DNA from: Paragordius varius
Lineage: Eukaryota > Nematomorpha
DNA length: 64,000 nucleotides
Direction of reading: 5' to 3'
Assembly (NCBI GenBank): GCA_964247055.1
Contig: OZ176050.1
Coordinates: forward strand, 3,410,001 to 3,474,000
Notes under the pieces: generated by a model
What the model was told of the DNA's origin: nothing
What the model saw: the letters and a program-made list of their open reading frames with translations, nothing else
Database searches by the model: none
In this document: positions 50,242-63,000 of the stretch, piece after piece
Numbering within the stretch: position 1 is the stretch's first letter
Layout: every line of letters starts with the position of its first letter
Program-made: the position numbers and the translations under genes

Positions 50242-52486
50242 CTTTGTTAAATGAATTATGATCGATATTTTATATTAAATATAATTTCCGCTAATTATAG
50301 AAAAGATTTGGAAAGCGAAAACAGGATTATTAAAAGTTGCTATTCGAATAACAAAACGGAATACGAGGTTTTAATCGGACTCTTTAAGAATTAAATATAT
50401 ATAACGGATTTGTTAACAATTTTATAATTTTTTATCTGATAAATATTATAATGCTAGTTGTGTCAATTAAATAGATATAAGGTTAAAATATTTTTTTTTC
50501 GGAAGAATTATTTTTGCTGATAAACAATTTTTTTTTCATCACCTATTGTTTATATCAATTGATTAATTTTAATTTGATTACTTTTTTATCGAAAGATAAA
50601 TGTATTTTGGATTTATCTAGTTTAATGCTTCAAAAACATGTTAATTATAATATACTTGTTAAAATTTCTTTGTCTTATATTATATTCCTTTCGCTTAATT
50701 TAAAATAGAACTAAAATCAGCATCTAATTTGGTTTAATATTATTAACCATAATCTTACAAAAACTCTTAAACTGATTTTGAATTTTTTTACCAATCTTTC
50801 GACTTAAACTTAGTGAAAAAAGATGAATAGGCATGCATTCAAAATTAAATTCCAAAAATTATTTAGACACGCAATTTCTATAATCCACATTCCTATTTAA
50901 TCAAGTTCAAGTTCAAAATATTAAATTTTATTGTATATTGGTAGGTGTATATAAGTTTTTTATTGCTTAATTACCCATTTTCCTACTGACATTATTCCAA
51001 AAATATAAGTCAAAATTAGCATATTAATTGATTTGTTTTGAGAATATTTCGCTTAAAATTTTGGTTTATAGTTCTTAGTTCTATTAAACTAAAATAAATG
51101 ATGTTTATACCTCATTACAAAAAATCAATTTAAAATCTTTACATGTAATGTAAAATTATACTATAGAAACACCTCTAAGCTCTCTTTCTTTTGTCGTAAT
51201 CGAATTTTGCAAAATAACATAAAATTCGACAGACATACAATAACAGTTAAATGCGGATGCGTAAATAAACCCTAAAATAAAAAATAAAATTCAAGGTTTT
51301 TCAATTATATACATGTGCGATTGATAATAACATTAATTCAACAATATCTGATTTAAATTATAAACAAAACGGATAATGTTAATAATATTTATATATAAGT
51401 TTATTAAGAAATGTATAAACAATATATATACCTACACACCTTGTTCAGATAAAATGGATAAATGTTATGTAATTCATATTCATCAAATAATCACAGTTTT
51501 GAGTAACCAATGCTACATTTGAAAATAATCAATTATCCGATGAAAAAATGGAAACATTTATTTCAGGCAAAAATTCGAAATCATTAATTTCAAATGCTAT
51601 ATTGATAATATTATTTTAATAAATGCAAATTTTGTTCTTTAGATCCTCTAAACCGTGGATAATTTTATTGGGTACACCAGGGTGTTCCAACAAAAAAATT
51701 TCGAAAGCTCTTTTAAAAGATCTACATTGCGGTGGATCTTTCCATAAACGTTGTATTAACTTAATATTTACTGTGTTGGAATACATTATTGATTGGTATG
51801 TTAAACGTAATTCACCCATATTAAATAAAATTATTAAAGGAATAATATAGATGATTGTTAAAAAGGTGATTAATATATATCAAAACTCAATTTAAAAATA
51901 CACAATTTAGAGTTCCCTCTTTCAAAATAAAGGGTACCTTTATTGTATTAAGTATTAAGCTTCAACGGGCCCGACGCACTAATTAGTTTACCACCGCGCC
52001 TTCAAACCAAATTCCCTCAATTTATAAAAACAATGTATTAATTATGGGTCATCAAATTAAAAGGGCTTTTTTATTTAAAAAAACTTGATATTATGCATCA
52101 TATGGAATAGTGAATTACCAAAGGAAATTTTTGTTTATGAACACTATTTATAAAAATTATATCCATATGAGATTTTTAATTAATAAAATATGGAAGCGCA
52201 TCGAGTGTCATGACTTTACAAAACATAATATTAATGCAGAACCATTTATAAATATATAATATATAGTTTCTGTGTAAAGCTATCCAAACATAGCACGATT
52301 TGGTATTTTATTGATATACCTTCCTTAAATGACTAATAAACCCCTAAACAAGAACTCAAAAAGAATCGTATTCTTAAAAGAGAATTGAATACAAACAAAA
52401 TATAGGTTTGTATGATAACAAACTCCATAGTTGTAAATAGAATTAAAATATAAAGTTCCTAGGTAACGAACAAGTAAATTTTTTAA
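50242..52486. other. 5' flank of the 94-exon gene and intergenic region
   Basis: A+T-rich DNA upstream of the minus-strand gene. There is a small G+C-richer patch near 51966-52004 and one open frame at 51623-51850. No promoter motif can be singled out. Confidence 0.4.
51623..51850 (+). CDS. Doubtful open frame or lone exon with a P-loop-like stretch
   Basis: A 75-codon frame after a good acceptor (GTTCTTTAG). It contains KPWIILLGTPGCSNKKISKA, which loosely resembles a Walker A loop of adenylate-kinase type (GxPGxxxK) but lacks the usual GK[ST]. No partner exons were found. The opposite strand is also open over most of the stretch, so this may be chance or a relic. Confidence 0.2.
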   Translation: MQILFFRSSKPWIILLGTPGCSNKKISKALLKDLHCGGSFHKRCINLIFTVLEYIIDWYVKRNSPILNKIIKGII

Positions 52487-53003
52487 CACTTCGATTCAAA
52501 CTGCGTAACAACTGACGCCAGACCATATTTAATTAGATATTATAAAAAAAACTAATTAAAGGGACGGTTTTTATAAGTATGCCTTATCCTAATAAAAATT
52601 ATAAATCAAAATAATTTGAAAAAAAGTCCATATAAAACTGCTTCGATGCCATTTTTTATTCTGAAATTTTTGCAAAATATCGTGTTTTTCAATTCTAAGG
52701 CAACTAAATTTTATTTTACATCCATTGATAAAAACAGTAAAGTGGTTTGTTTTGCATTATTTTTATATTAAGCTAATAAAGACATATCATTTCGGGTAAA
52801 TCTTGCTTTCAAGGTTATCCATTGAATAGGTAATATCAAGTTTGAATGAATCTTTTTTGATATTTCGGTTCATCAATGACATTAAAGTGCAAACTTTTGC
52901 AATGGATATTTATACCATATTTTTTGAAATATTTTATGAAACAGGCCTGTCACTAGTTACCCTTAGAATCAAGCGACCAATATAAGTATGTTGTATCCAA
53001 GTA
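52487..53003. mobile_element. MITE family M, copy 3
   Basis: Starts CACTTCGATTCAAACTG directly after TTAA (52483-52486) and ends TTGTATCCAAGTA. The interior matches copies at 3782 and 55378, including TTTTTGCAAAATATCGTG and AAACAGGCCTG. Confidence 0.7.
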
Positions 53004-55134
53004 TGCACTAGCCAGCGTAAAACATATAAATTATATAAAGTTGTTTTGAATAAAACCAATAATGTTTATAATATTTTTTTAAAATATTTTTAATTATTTT
53101 AATTTCATTTACCTAATCCTAGATATCAAAATATATTTTATGATATGTATTATATATTATTAATTATTAATTCGCATCTTAGTCACCATCACTCACAGAT
53201 AAAAAAATTAAAACCGTGATTGCTAAAAGTCAGCTTTTGATGTTTATATGGTGGCTTCAAATTATTTTCAAATTCTGACTTGGTATTCTTTGCAAAAACA
53301 AAATTACTTCCCTATATTAACCCCAAATTTAACACATTATATTATATTATAATGATATTGCGTAATATACCTAGGAATTTATAGGCATCTTATAAAAGAT
53401 CTAGGATACCCTTTTTACTAGCTCATTCTTAAGCAGCTGCTAGAAAATCATTTTTTATAAATCTATAGAGTGTGGGTTTTAAGATATTGGAAAAAACTTA
53501 GCCTATTCGAATTTCATTTTGAGAAATTTTTATCATTCACCAATGCGTCAAGGTCGACTGCGCCTTATTTGAATTAGTCACTCAGTAAAGAACACCGTGC
53601 AAAATATAGGTTGAATCCAAGTCCCCAAAATTTCGAGTTAGAAGCACGTTTCTCAAACACGTGTGGGCTCATTCATTTTTTATAATTTTTGCGCCTGTGA
53701 CTAAGCCTTTGATTTTCCTAACAGTTTCACTCGTCTCAATGTAAAAATGGGTATGGATCCAATTTATGTTTATATTATTAAGGAAAATATATATAAACCT
53801 GTTTTAAAACCCTTTTTTCGTCAAATTCGCAGCGGCGCATGACCAAACCTGCTAGTGCTTGTCCAAGCAGAATATAAAAGTTTAAAATAACTGGGTGGTT
53901 TAAACATTCCATTATTATTATATAAAACTTCAACTTTAATTAAGATTTTAACGTGAAATATTGCCTTAAATTTTTAAAAAGTGTATAAATCGAAATAAAA
54001 TGTTTCCGAATTTTGCTAGTCATGAAAATATAATAATATAATGGAAATTTAATAGCTTTTAGACATATATTCCCTACTTTAAAATAAAAAATATATATAA
54101 ATGGAGCCAGGTCCCTTAATAATAATATATGAATTAGAGTTATAGATTGTTGATTAATACCTCATCATTGTATTTTCAATTTTTCGGCGATCATATTTGG
54201 AGTTATACACACGGTGTCCACAAATTTATCCTAATGAAATATATCAGATAGGAAACAATGATTGATTATTAACACTTTTGGGTAAAAACTCCATATCAGA
54301 AAATGGCAAAATTTGCTCACATTTATTTACATCAAATATTTGGGGAAAGTTAAATGCTTCATTCTAAAAAATATCACCAATATCATTTACTACATATAAA
54401 AAGCATAATTTTTATATGTGGCCTGCAAAAATCCCGAATTCTTTCTTCTAAAATGGGCTAGTTTTCTTAAAAAGAACGCAAAATTGTTGTATAATTTTCG
54501 AAGCCAAAATTTGTAATAAATTAATTTAATAACATCATACGATATATATACAAAACTCCCTCTTCTTATTTTAACATCCAGAATTTATAATTTAGATTTA
54601 TCCTTATTAAAACAAAATTTTTTAAAATACAGCCTGAAATAGCTTAGTGGTAAAATTACCTCCACAAAAATGAAGGCATTCTCAAAAACATCTTCATCAG
54701 AAGCAAATACAAAATGGTATAAAAAACAAAAATATTTATGTGTGATGTAACTAATGATTATGGTTAATCTTAAGAATTAATTTATTTTAGAAGATACTCT
54801 AAGAGATAATCATTTCAGTTTTCCTTCAAATCAAAGTGGGGTCGCTGGATACCCCAGGTCAGATTAAAATTAAAAACCTAAAAAATATGGAATATTTGAA
54901 ACCATGGTAAAAGTTGCATTATATAACATTAATGAACAGAAATATATAAAAATGACTCAAAACTAGATATTACTTATTTTATAGTAAAACTTAATGGTAA
55001 AGTTATGTCAACATGACTTGTGTGCATTAGTAATCAAAAATAATAGTTAATTCATTCACTTCTTTGTTTGTATCATTGTTAGATGTGATATAAAAAATTA
55101 GATTTACTTTTAGCTTTTAAATTAAATATACACG
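53004..55134. other. Intergenic region upstream of the helicase gene
   Basis: No exon or repeat with ends was found in this 2.1 kb. Near 54648 there is an isolated TAGCTTAGTGGTA, like a tRNA A box, without a matching B box. The helicase promoter should lie toward the right end. Confidence 0.4.
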
Positions 55135-56986
55135 ATGCTTCTCGATTTTTTTAAAAAAAGGCGTCGAGGTAATTATATATATATTTAAAATTATATTTTA
55201 TTCAAATATTTCCACTTATTGTATAATTTTTATAAGGGTAACATAAATTTAAATTGGGGCTATTTCTTTCAGCAGTTTTTAAAATATCAAATTAAATATA
55301 GTCTGGAGTCCAATTTTTTACAAGGTGTAAAAATGATTTATTATAAAGTAATAAAATATTAAAAGTTATTTCCTATACACTTCGATTCAAATTGGGGTAT
55401 CTAAATACCCCATAAATTTAAATTAATATTTCAAAAAACTACTCAAGGAAACTATCCCAATTTAAATTTATGCTTCTATCCTAATAAAATATATAAATAT
55501 GCCAAAATATCTAAATAAAATTTTGTTCTGAAAAAAGTTTTATGTTAAACTACTTTGACGCCATTTTTATTTTGCAAAATTTTTGCAAAATATCGTCTTC
55601 ATTTAATTTTAAGAGTAAAATTAAAGATAATTTTTATTTAAATTACATCTAACATTTATAAAAATAGAAAAAGCTGTTAATTTTGTATTGTTTTTCAATT
55701 TTTCCATTTCACACATGTCACGTTGACAAAATTTTTACCTTTCGGTTTTAGCCTTAAATAAGTAATATCAAGTATTTTTGAATAAAATTTTTTACATATT
55801 TCGGTTTTTTAATGTTATATAAGTGCAAAATTTTGCCATGGTTTCAATTCCTTCCATTTTTAAAGTATTTGATTTTAAACAGGCTTGGGGTATCCAACTA
55901 TACCAATTCGAATCGAAGGACTAAAACGGGTGTGTTGTATCCAAGTGTTAAATATAGCAATATTTACATAAAAAACTATTTAACGATCGGTACGATATGA
56001 AACATGCTCCCAAGTCGACCTGGGGTTTTGAGAAAATAGGTTTTTAATTTTATATATTGATTAGGGTTAATATGGCCCATAGTCAAAGCCATACATTATA
56101 AAGGATATAAATCACCCACTCCTATTCAGCGAAAAGTTTGATTTTTTTAATTATAGGTTATACCATTAATATTAAATGGGAAAAATTTAATTGCAACTTC
56201 TCGGACAGGGAGTGGTAAAACTGCTGCATTTTTGTTACCTCTACTAAATCTTGTATTCAATAATAAAACTCAAAAAATAATTGAAGGTGGGCTAGGATCT
56301 TCCATAAAAGCCATAATATTGTCACCTACCAGGGAATTAGCTTTGCAAACATATAAATTTGCCAAAGAGGTACCTTACTTACGATCAATTTTTTCATACA
56401 TAATTAATAAAATGGATATGTTTAGTTTTCTAAGTTTTGTTCTCTCAACATTGAAGTCATTTTGGGAGGCGATTCGATGGAAAAACAATTTTCACTTTTT
56501 CATGCAACCCCGAATCCTGACGATTCAACATCAACAAACAATAATAATAAATTTTTAAACTCCAATCTTCCAGATATTTTAATAGCTACACCTGGTCGAT
56601 TATGTCATTTATTTATGGAAATGGGGATTGGTGCGCTTACTAATTGTCAATATTTAGTTTTGGATGAAGCTGATAGGTTTTGTTTCATTTACACAAATTT
56701 AAAAAATACTTTTAATAATATTACATTTTTGGTTAAAGAAAATCATTGAAGAAGAAATAGCAGAATATAGTTTAGGAATCTCTAAAATGATATTAATTAC
56801 ATATATGCACCAAATAAGAATATTATTTTATTAATATGTTATTATTTATTTATTTATCATTTAGGTTGGCTTATTAATAGGTTTGTATTAAGTTTTTAGT
56901 AAAAGGTATACCGACAGAGCGGGCAATTTTTTGTTTATTTATAACTAAGTCCATAGTGATAATATATTTCAGATTATTTTGAGATT

Positions 56987-57038
<52 letters not shown>

Positions 57039-60000
57039 TATGCATTTTAATGTATGTTAAGTAATTTTATTGCCTGCCAAATAACATAAATGGTTTATCA
57101 AATGCGTAAAATACTGACCCACAAAATTATTTCGTAGTACACATATGAAAGAGGATTGACGTGAGAATTATCATAGGCTTTAATTTGATGGATATTTTGT
57201 AATGTTAAATTTTGAGAATATAGCAATTTATGTTAACATTTGTAATATTGTTGTTACGTATTTAGATGCGGAATTTTATGGGTTTTTATCTTTGATAAAC
57301 TAATAAATAGTAAAATACGTATTTTAAGATTTTTTATGTTTCCCAAATTTAATAATATATATTTTTCAACATGCTAAATACCTGTATTAATTAATATTGG
57401 TATTATAATTTTATTTAGTTGTTATTACTAACAGGTAAACATATATTTGTGAAAATTTAAGTAGATTTTAGATTTTTGTCTTTTATGTTTTGCATTGTTA
57501 ATTATTAATAATTTTTAAGTATTTCAGACATTTTAATCAGGTAAAAATTGCGGTTTTTAACACATTTAGTAAAAATATAGTTTTTTTTAGTTTTTTAGGT
57601 TTTGCATTGTTAATTGTAATTAACTAGTACATATTTTGGACATTTTAATAATTACAGGTAAAAATTGCGGTTTTTAACAAATTTAGTAAAAATTTAGTTT
57701 TTTTTTGTTTTTTTTAGGTTTTGCATTGTTAATTGTAATTAACTACTACATATTTTGGACATTTTAATAATTACAGGTAAAAATTGCGGTTTTTAACAAA
57801 TTTAGTAAAAATTTAGTTTTTTTTTTTTTTTTAGGTTTTGCATTGTTAATTGTAACTAACTACTACATATTTTGGACATTTTAATAATTACAGGTAAAAA
57901 TTGCGGTTTTTAACAAATTTAGTAAAAATTTAGTTTTTTTGTTTTTTTAGGTTTTGCATTGTAAATTGTAACTAACTACTACATATTTTGGACATTTTAA
58001 TAATTACAGGTAAAAATTGCGGTTTTTAACAAATTTGGTAAAAATTTAATTTTTTTGTTTTATAGGATTTTCATTGTTAATTGTAATTAATTAATTTTGG
58101 ACATTTTAATTAATAAAGGTAAAAAATCAGGTTGTTTTTATATTTAGAAAATTTAATTTTTTCTTGTTTTTTTTTAATATTGTTAATTGTAATTAATTAC
58201 TACATATTTGGAAATTTTAATAAATACAGGTGAAAATGGCGCTTTTTAACAAATTTCAAATGTAAATTTTTTGTATCTTGTATCATTGTTATTTAATTAA
58301 TTACTAAATATTTTGGACATTTAAAAAACTGGTGTAAATTGCGGTTTTTAATAAATTAGTAAAATTTTATTTTTTGTTCAACCTTCCTAATTTATTTATC
58401 ACTATATATTTGTGATACATTGATATATACAGATAAAAATTACTATGACTTGCGGTTTTTTGAATTTTTTAAAATATTTTTTTTGTTTTACTTTGATATA
58501 TAATTAATATAGTTAACATAAGTAGGTAAAAATGCATGTTACGGTTTTATGTTTGCCATTTTATTTTCCAAAACTATTTATATTTTAACAAACACCTTAT
58601 GTCACCAAAGATTGAAAATAAGATCAAGATATATAAAACATCTTTTAAAGTATCTGAATAAATATAAATAAATTTATTTAAATTATAAATGTATAATTAT
58701 ACAAAATATTCATATTATGTTTCAAATTAACATTCTTCTTATTGATTTAATACAGCTGATTTGTTTATACAAATGATGTACGATGCGGTGTGCGTTCATG
58801 ATGATCATATAGATTGAAGAATAGTATAAGATACAATAATTAAATGTAGATAATCCAGAAAATTTTAATCACCATCATTTTTTAGTTAGATTCTATCAAC
58901 TAAAATATAAGATAATTAATATTAGAAAATTGATACCTGGATTCTAGAAGTATTTTCAACATATTTAAATATTAGGGGAAACATTCATAGTTTGAAAGGG
59001 AACTCAAAAGGTTGACTTGGCTTTTTAACAACTAAATTTGCAAAAAAAATATTTTCTTCATGATAAAAAATTCAAAAATAATACTTTATGTTTTTTTTCG
59101 TTCTACCATCCTAAACTATAAATATAAAAAATCATTCTTGACCAAAGCAAACAATGTTTGCCTGCTTAGTTTTTGGAGTGCTCCAAGCTTTTGAAAAAAA
59201 TTATTTTGTTTCTATTTTCTATTTGACGTCATTGGTATGGTGAAATCATAGACCCATGTTCGGGTAAGTATTACTTGCGTCCTTATGCTTAAATCCTTAT
59301 GCTTAATCCTTATGCTTACGTCCTTATGCTTACATCCTTATGCTTACATTTTTGAATAAAAATAATACATTCATCATAAGTCTGCTCCTAGTAGACTTAT
59401 TAAAATTTCAAAGTGGCATAACTTTAAAAATATTGTGAATTTTTGAATTCTGTAAATTGGAGGAGATAAAGTAAAGTATATTTAACAAATAATTTATAGG
59501 TTTGAGTAATGTTGCTTCAATCTTTTGGCATTAAAAGGGGTTTACACAACCCTGTTAAAAAATAGAAAATTCCTAAAACATGCATTTAAAATCAAAAGTT
59601 TTTTAGAAGAAATAGGTATGCATTTTATCCAACTATATTTTTTAGATTTTTTTGAGTTATCAAAATTGAAATATTTGCATACTTTGTGAAATAAAAAAAT
59701 CTATTCAGTTTTTCAAATTCTTTAAATTGGAGGATAAAAATGATGTATATATAACAAATTATTTATAGGTTTTAGAAATTGAATGATCGCATACACTCTT
59801 AGTGAACTAAGCTTCTTGAAAAATGGAACATACATGTAAAACCCAAAGTTTTTTAAAAGGTGTGCAATTGATTTAACCATATTTTTTAGATTTAGATGTC
59901 ATGGCGATCGAATTATCTGCGCACTTTTTGCATTTTGAGGATGAAGCATTGAAGAATTTATTTTATTGGATTGCATAAAATTTTTACTATTTGATATATA

Positions 60001-63000
60001 AAATTATATATTTATGTTTATTGTCAATAAATATGTGATAAATTTACTTTAGTTTCAAGCGTCTAAAAAGCATATTAATCCACAGTGCACAAAATCGGAT
60101 GCTATAAAAAATATTATGATCAATATATATTGCATATTAGGAAAATCATGGTGCTTGGTTTTAGGTCTAACGAATAATATTGAGGTATATCCAATTTTGT
60201 GGTAATTGCCTTATCGAAAGGTTGCAAATTAGGCAAACTTATTTGGAGTCTACGCTTAAAATTCTAAACAAACTTCATTTTGGTTTTCAAATATAGTTTA
60301 TAATTTAATGATATTATTAAAGGAAATTAAACTTTGACCAAAAAGACTCCCCCAAATTTAAAGCAAAAGCTAATCATAATTTTGAGGTGATAGAAATGTT
60401 AAACAAAAGTGTTTTTGTAATATCTTAAAGCACCATAAAATACGATTGCCAAAATTTTTAACAAAATCTATTATATTGTCAAATACTAATTTATATGAAA
60501 AATATTATCGCGCATCAGCTTTTTTAAAAAACTGGCCAATTTTAGAGAAGTCCAAAAAGTTGTTTTGGAACCTATGCTTAAAATTTTAAATTTCATTTTT
60601 GTTTTCGAATATAGTTCATATCAAAATATAATGGTATTTTTAAAGGGAAGCATTTAGCTTTCATATAAAAAATTATAATTTGCCTAATTTGTAACCTTTC
60701 AAGGAACAATTACCACAAAATTGGATATACCTCAATATTATTCGTTAGACCTAAAACCAAGCACCATGATTTTCCTAATATGCAATATATATGATTGATC
60801 ATAATATTTTTTATAGCATCCGATTTTGTGCACTGTGGATTAATATGCTTTTTAGACGCTTGAAACTAAAGTAAATTTATCACATATTTATTGACAATAA
60901 ACATAAATATATAATTTTATATATCAAATAGTAAAAATTTTATGCAATCCAATAAAATAAATTCTTCAATGCTTCATCCTCAAAATGCAAAAAGTGCGCA
61001 GATAATTCGATCGCCATGACATCTAAATCTAAAAAATATGGTTAAATCAATTGCACACCTTTTAAAAAACTTTGGGTTTTACATGTATGTTCCATTTTTC
61101 AAGAAGCTTAGTTCACTAAGAGTGTATGCGATCATTCAATTTCTAAAACCTATAAATAATTTGTTATATACATCATTTTTATCCTCCAATTTAAAGAATT
61201 TGAAAAACTGAATAGATTTTTTTATTTCACAAAGTATGCAAATATTTCAATTTTGATAACTCAAAAAAATCTAAAAAATATAGTTGGATAAAATGCATAC
61301 CTATTTCTTCTAAAAAACTTTTGATTTTAAATGCATGTTTTAGGAATTTTCTATTTTTTAACAAGGGTTGTGTAAACCCCTTTTAATGCCAAAAGATTGA
61401 AGCAACATTACTCAAACCTATAAATTATTTGTTAAATATACTTTACTTTATCTCCTCCAATTTACAGAATTCAAAAATTCACAATATTTTTAAAGTTATG
61501 CCACTTTAAAATTTTAATAAGTCTACTAGGAGCAGACTTATGATGAATGTATTATTTTTATTCAAAAATGTAAGCATAAGGACGTAAGCATAAGGATTTA
61601 AGCATAAGGATGTAAGCATAAGGACGTAAGCATAAGGATTAAGCATAAGGATTTAAGCATAAGGACGCAAGTAATACTTACCCGAACATGGGTCATATAC
61701 TTTTCATATTTATAGTTTAGGATGGTAGAACGAAAAAAAACATAAAGTATCATTTTTGAATTTTTTATCATAAAGAAAATATTTTTTTTGCAAATTTAGT
61801 TGTTAAAAAGCCAAGTCAACCTTTTGAGTTCCCTTTCAAACTATGAATGTTTCCCCTAATATTTAAATATGTTGAAAATACTTCTAGAATCCAGGTATCA
61901 ATTTTCTAATATTAATTATCTTATATTTTAGTTGATAGAATCTAACTAAAAAATGATGGTGATTAAAATTTTCTGGATTATCTACATTTAATTATTGTAT
62001 CTTATATTATTCTTCAATCTATATGATCATCATGAACGCACACCGCATCGTACATCATTTGTGTAAACAAATCAGCTGTATTAAAATCAATAAGAAGAAT
62101 GTTAATTTGAAACATAATATGAATATTTTGTATAATTATACATTTATAATTTAAATAAATTTATTTATATTTATTCAGATACTTTAAAAGATGTTTTATA
62201 TATCTTGATCTTATTTTCAATCTTTGGTGACATAAGGTGTTTGTTAAAATACAAATAGTTTTGGAAAATAAAATGGCAAACATAAAAGCGTAACATGCAT
62301 TTTTACCTACTCAGATATGTTAACTATATTAATTATATATCAAAGTAAATCAAAAAAAATATTTTAAAAAATTCAAAAAACCGCAAGTCATAGTAATTTT
62401 TACCTGTATATATCAATGTATCACAAATATATAATGATAAATAAATTAGCAAGGTTGAACAAAAAATAAAATTTTACTAATTTATTAAAAACCGCAATTT
62501 ACACCAGTTTTTTAAATGTCCAAAATATTTAGTAATTAATTAAATAACAATGATACAAGATACAAAAAATGTTACATTTGAAATTTGTTAAAAACCGCCA
62601 TTTTCACCTGTATTTATTAAAATTTCCAAATATGTAGTAATTAATTACAATTAACAATATTAAAAAAAAAAACAAGAAAAAATTAAATTTTCTAAATATA
62701 AAAACAACCTGATTTTTTACCTTTATTAATTAAAATGTCCAAAATTAATTAATTACAATTAACAATGAAAATCCTATAAAACAAAAAAATTAAATTTTTA
62801 CTAAATTTGTTAAAAACCGCAATTTTTACCTGTAATTATTAAAATGTCCAAAATATGTAGTAGTTAGTTACAATTAACAATGCAAAACCTAAAAAAACAA
62901 AAAAACTAAATTTTTACTAAATTTGTTAAAAACCGCAATTTTTACCTGTAATTATTAAAATGTCCAAAATATGTAGTAGTTAATTACAATTAACAATGCA

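Noticed and set aside
51616-51819. Minus-strand frame with LWKDPPQC, weakly like a G-protein alpha segment
   Set aside because: No other part of a G-alpha is nearby, and the plus strand is open too.
54640-54710. tRNA-like A box (TAGCTTAGTGGTA)
   Set aside because: No B box and no cloverleaf pairing could be found; at most a tRNA-derived relic.
57490-58390. Regular repeats with spacing, considered as a CRISPR-like array
   Set aside because: Units are about 117 bp with no unique spacers, in a metazoan intron; this is ordinary tandem repeat.
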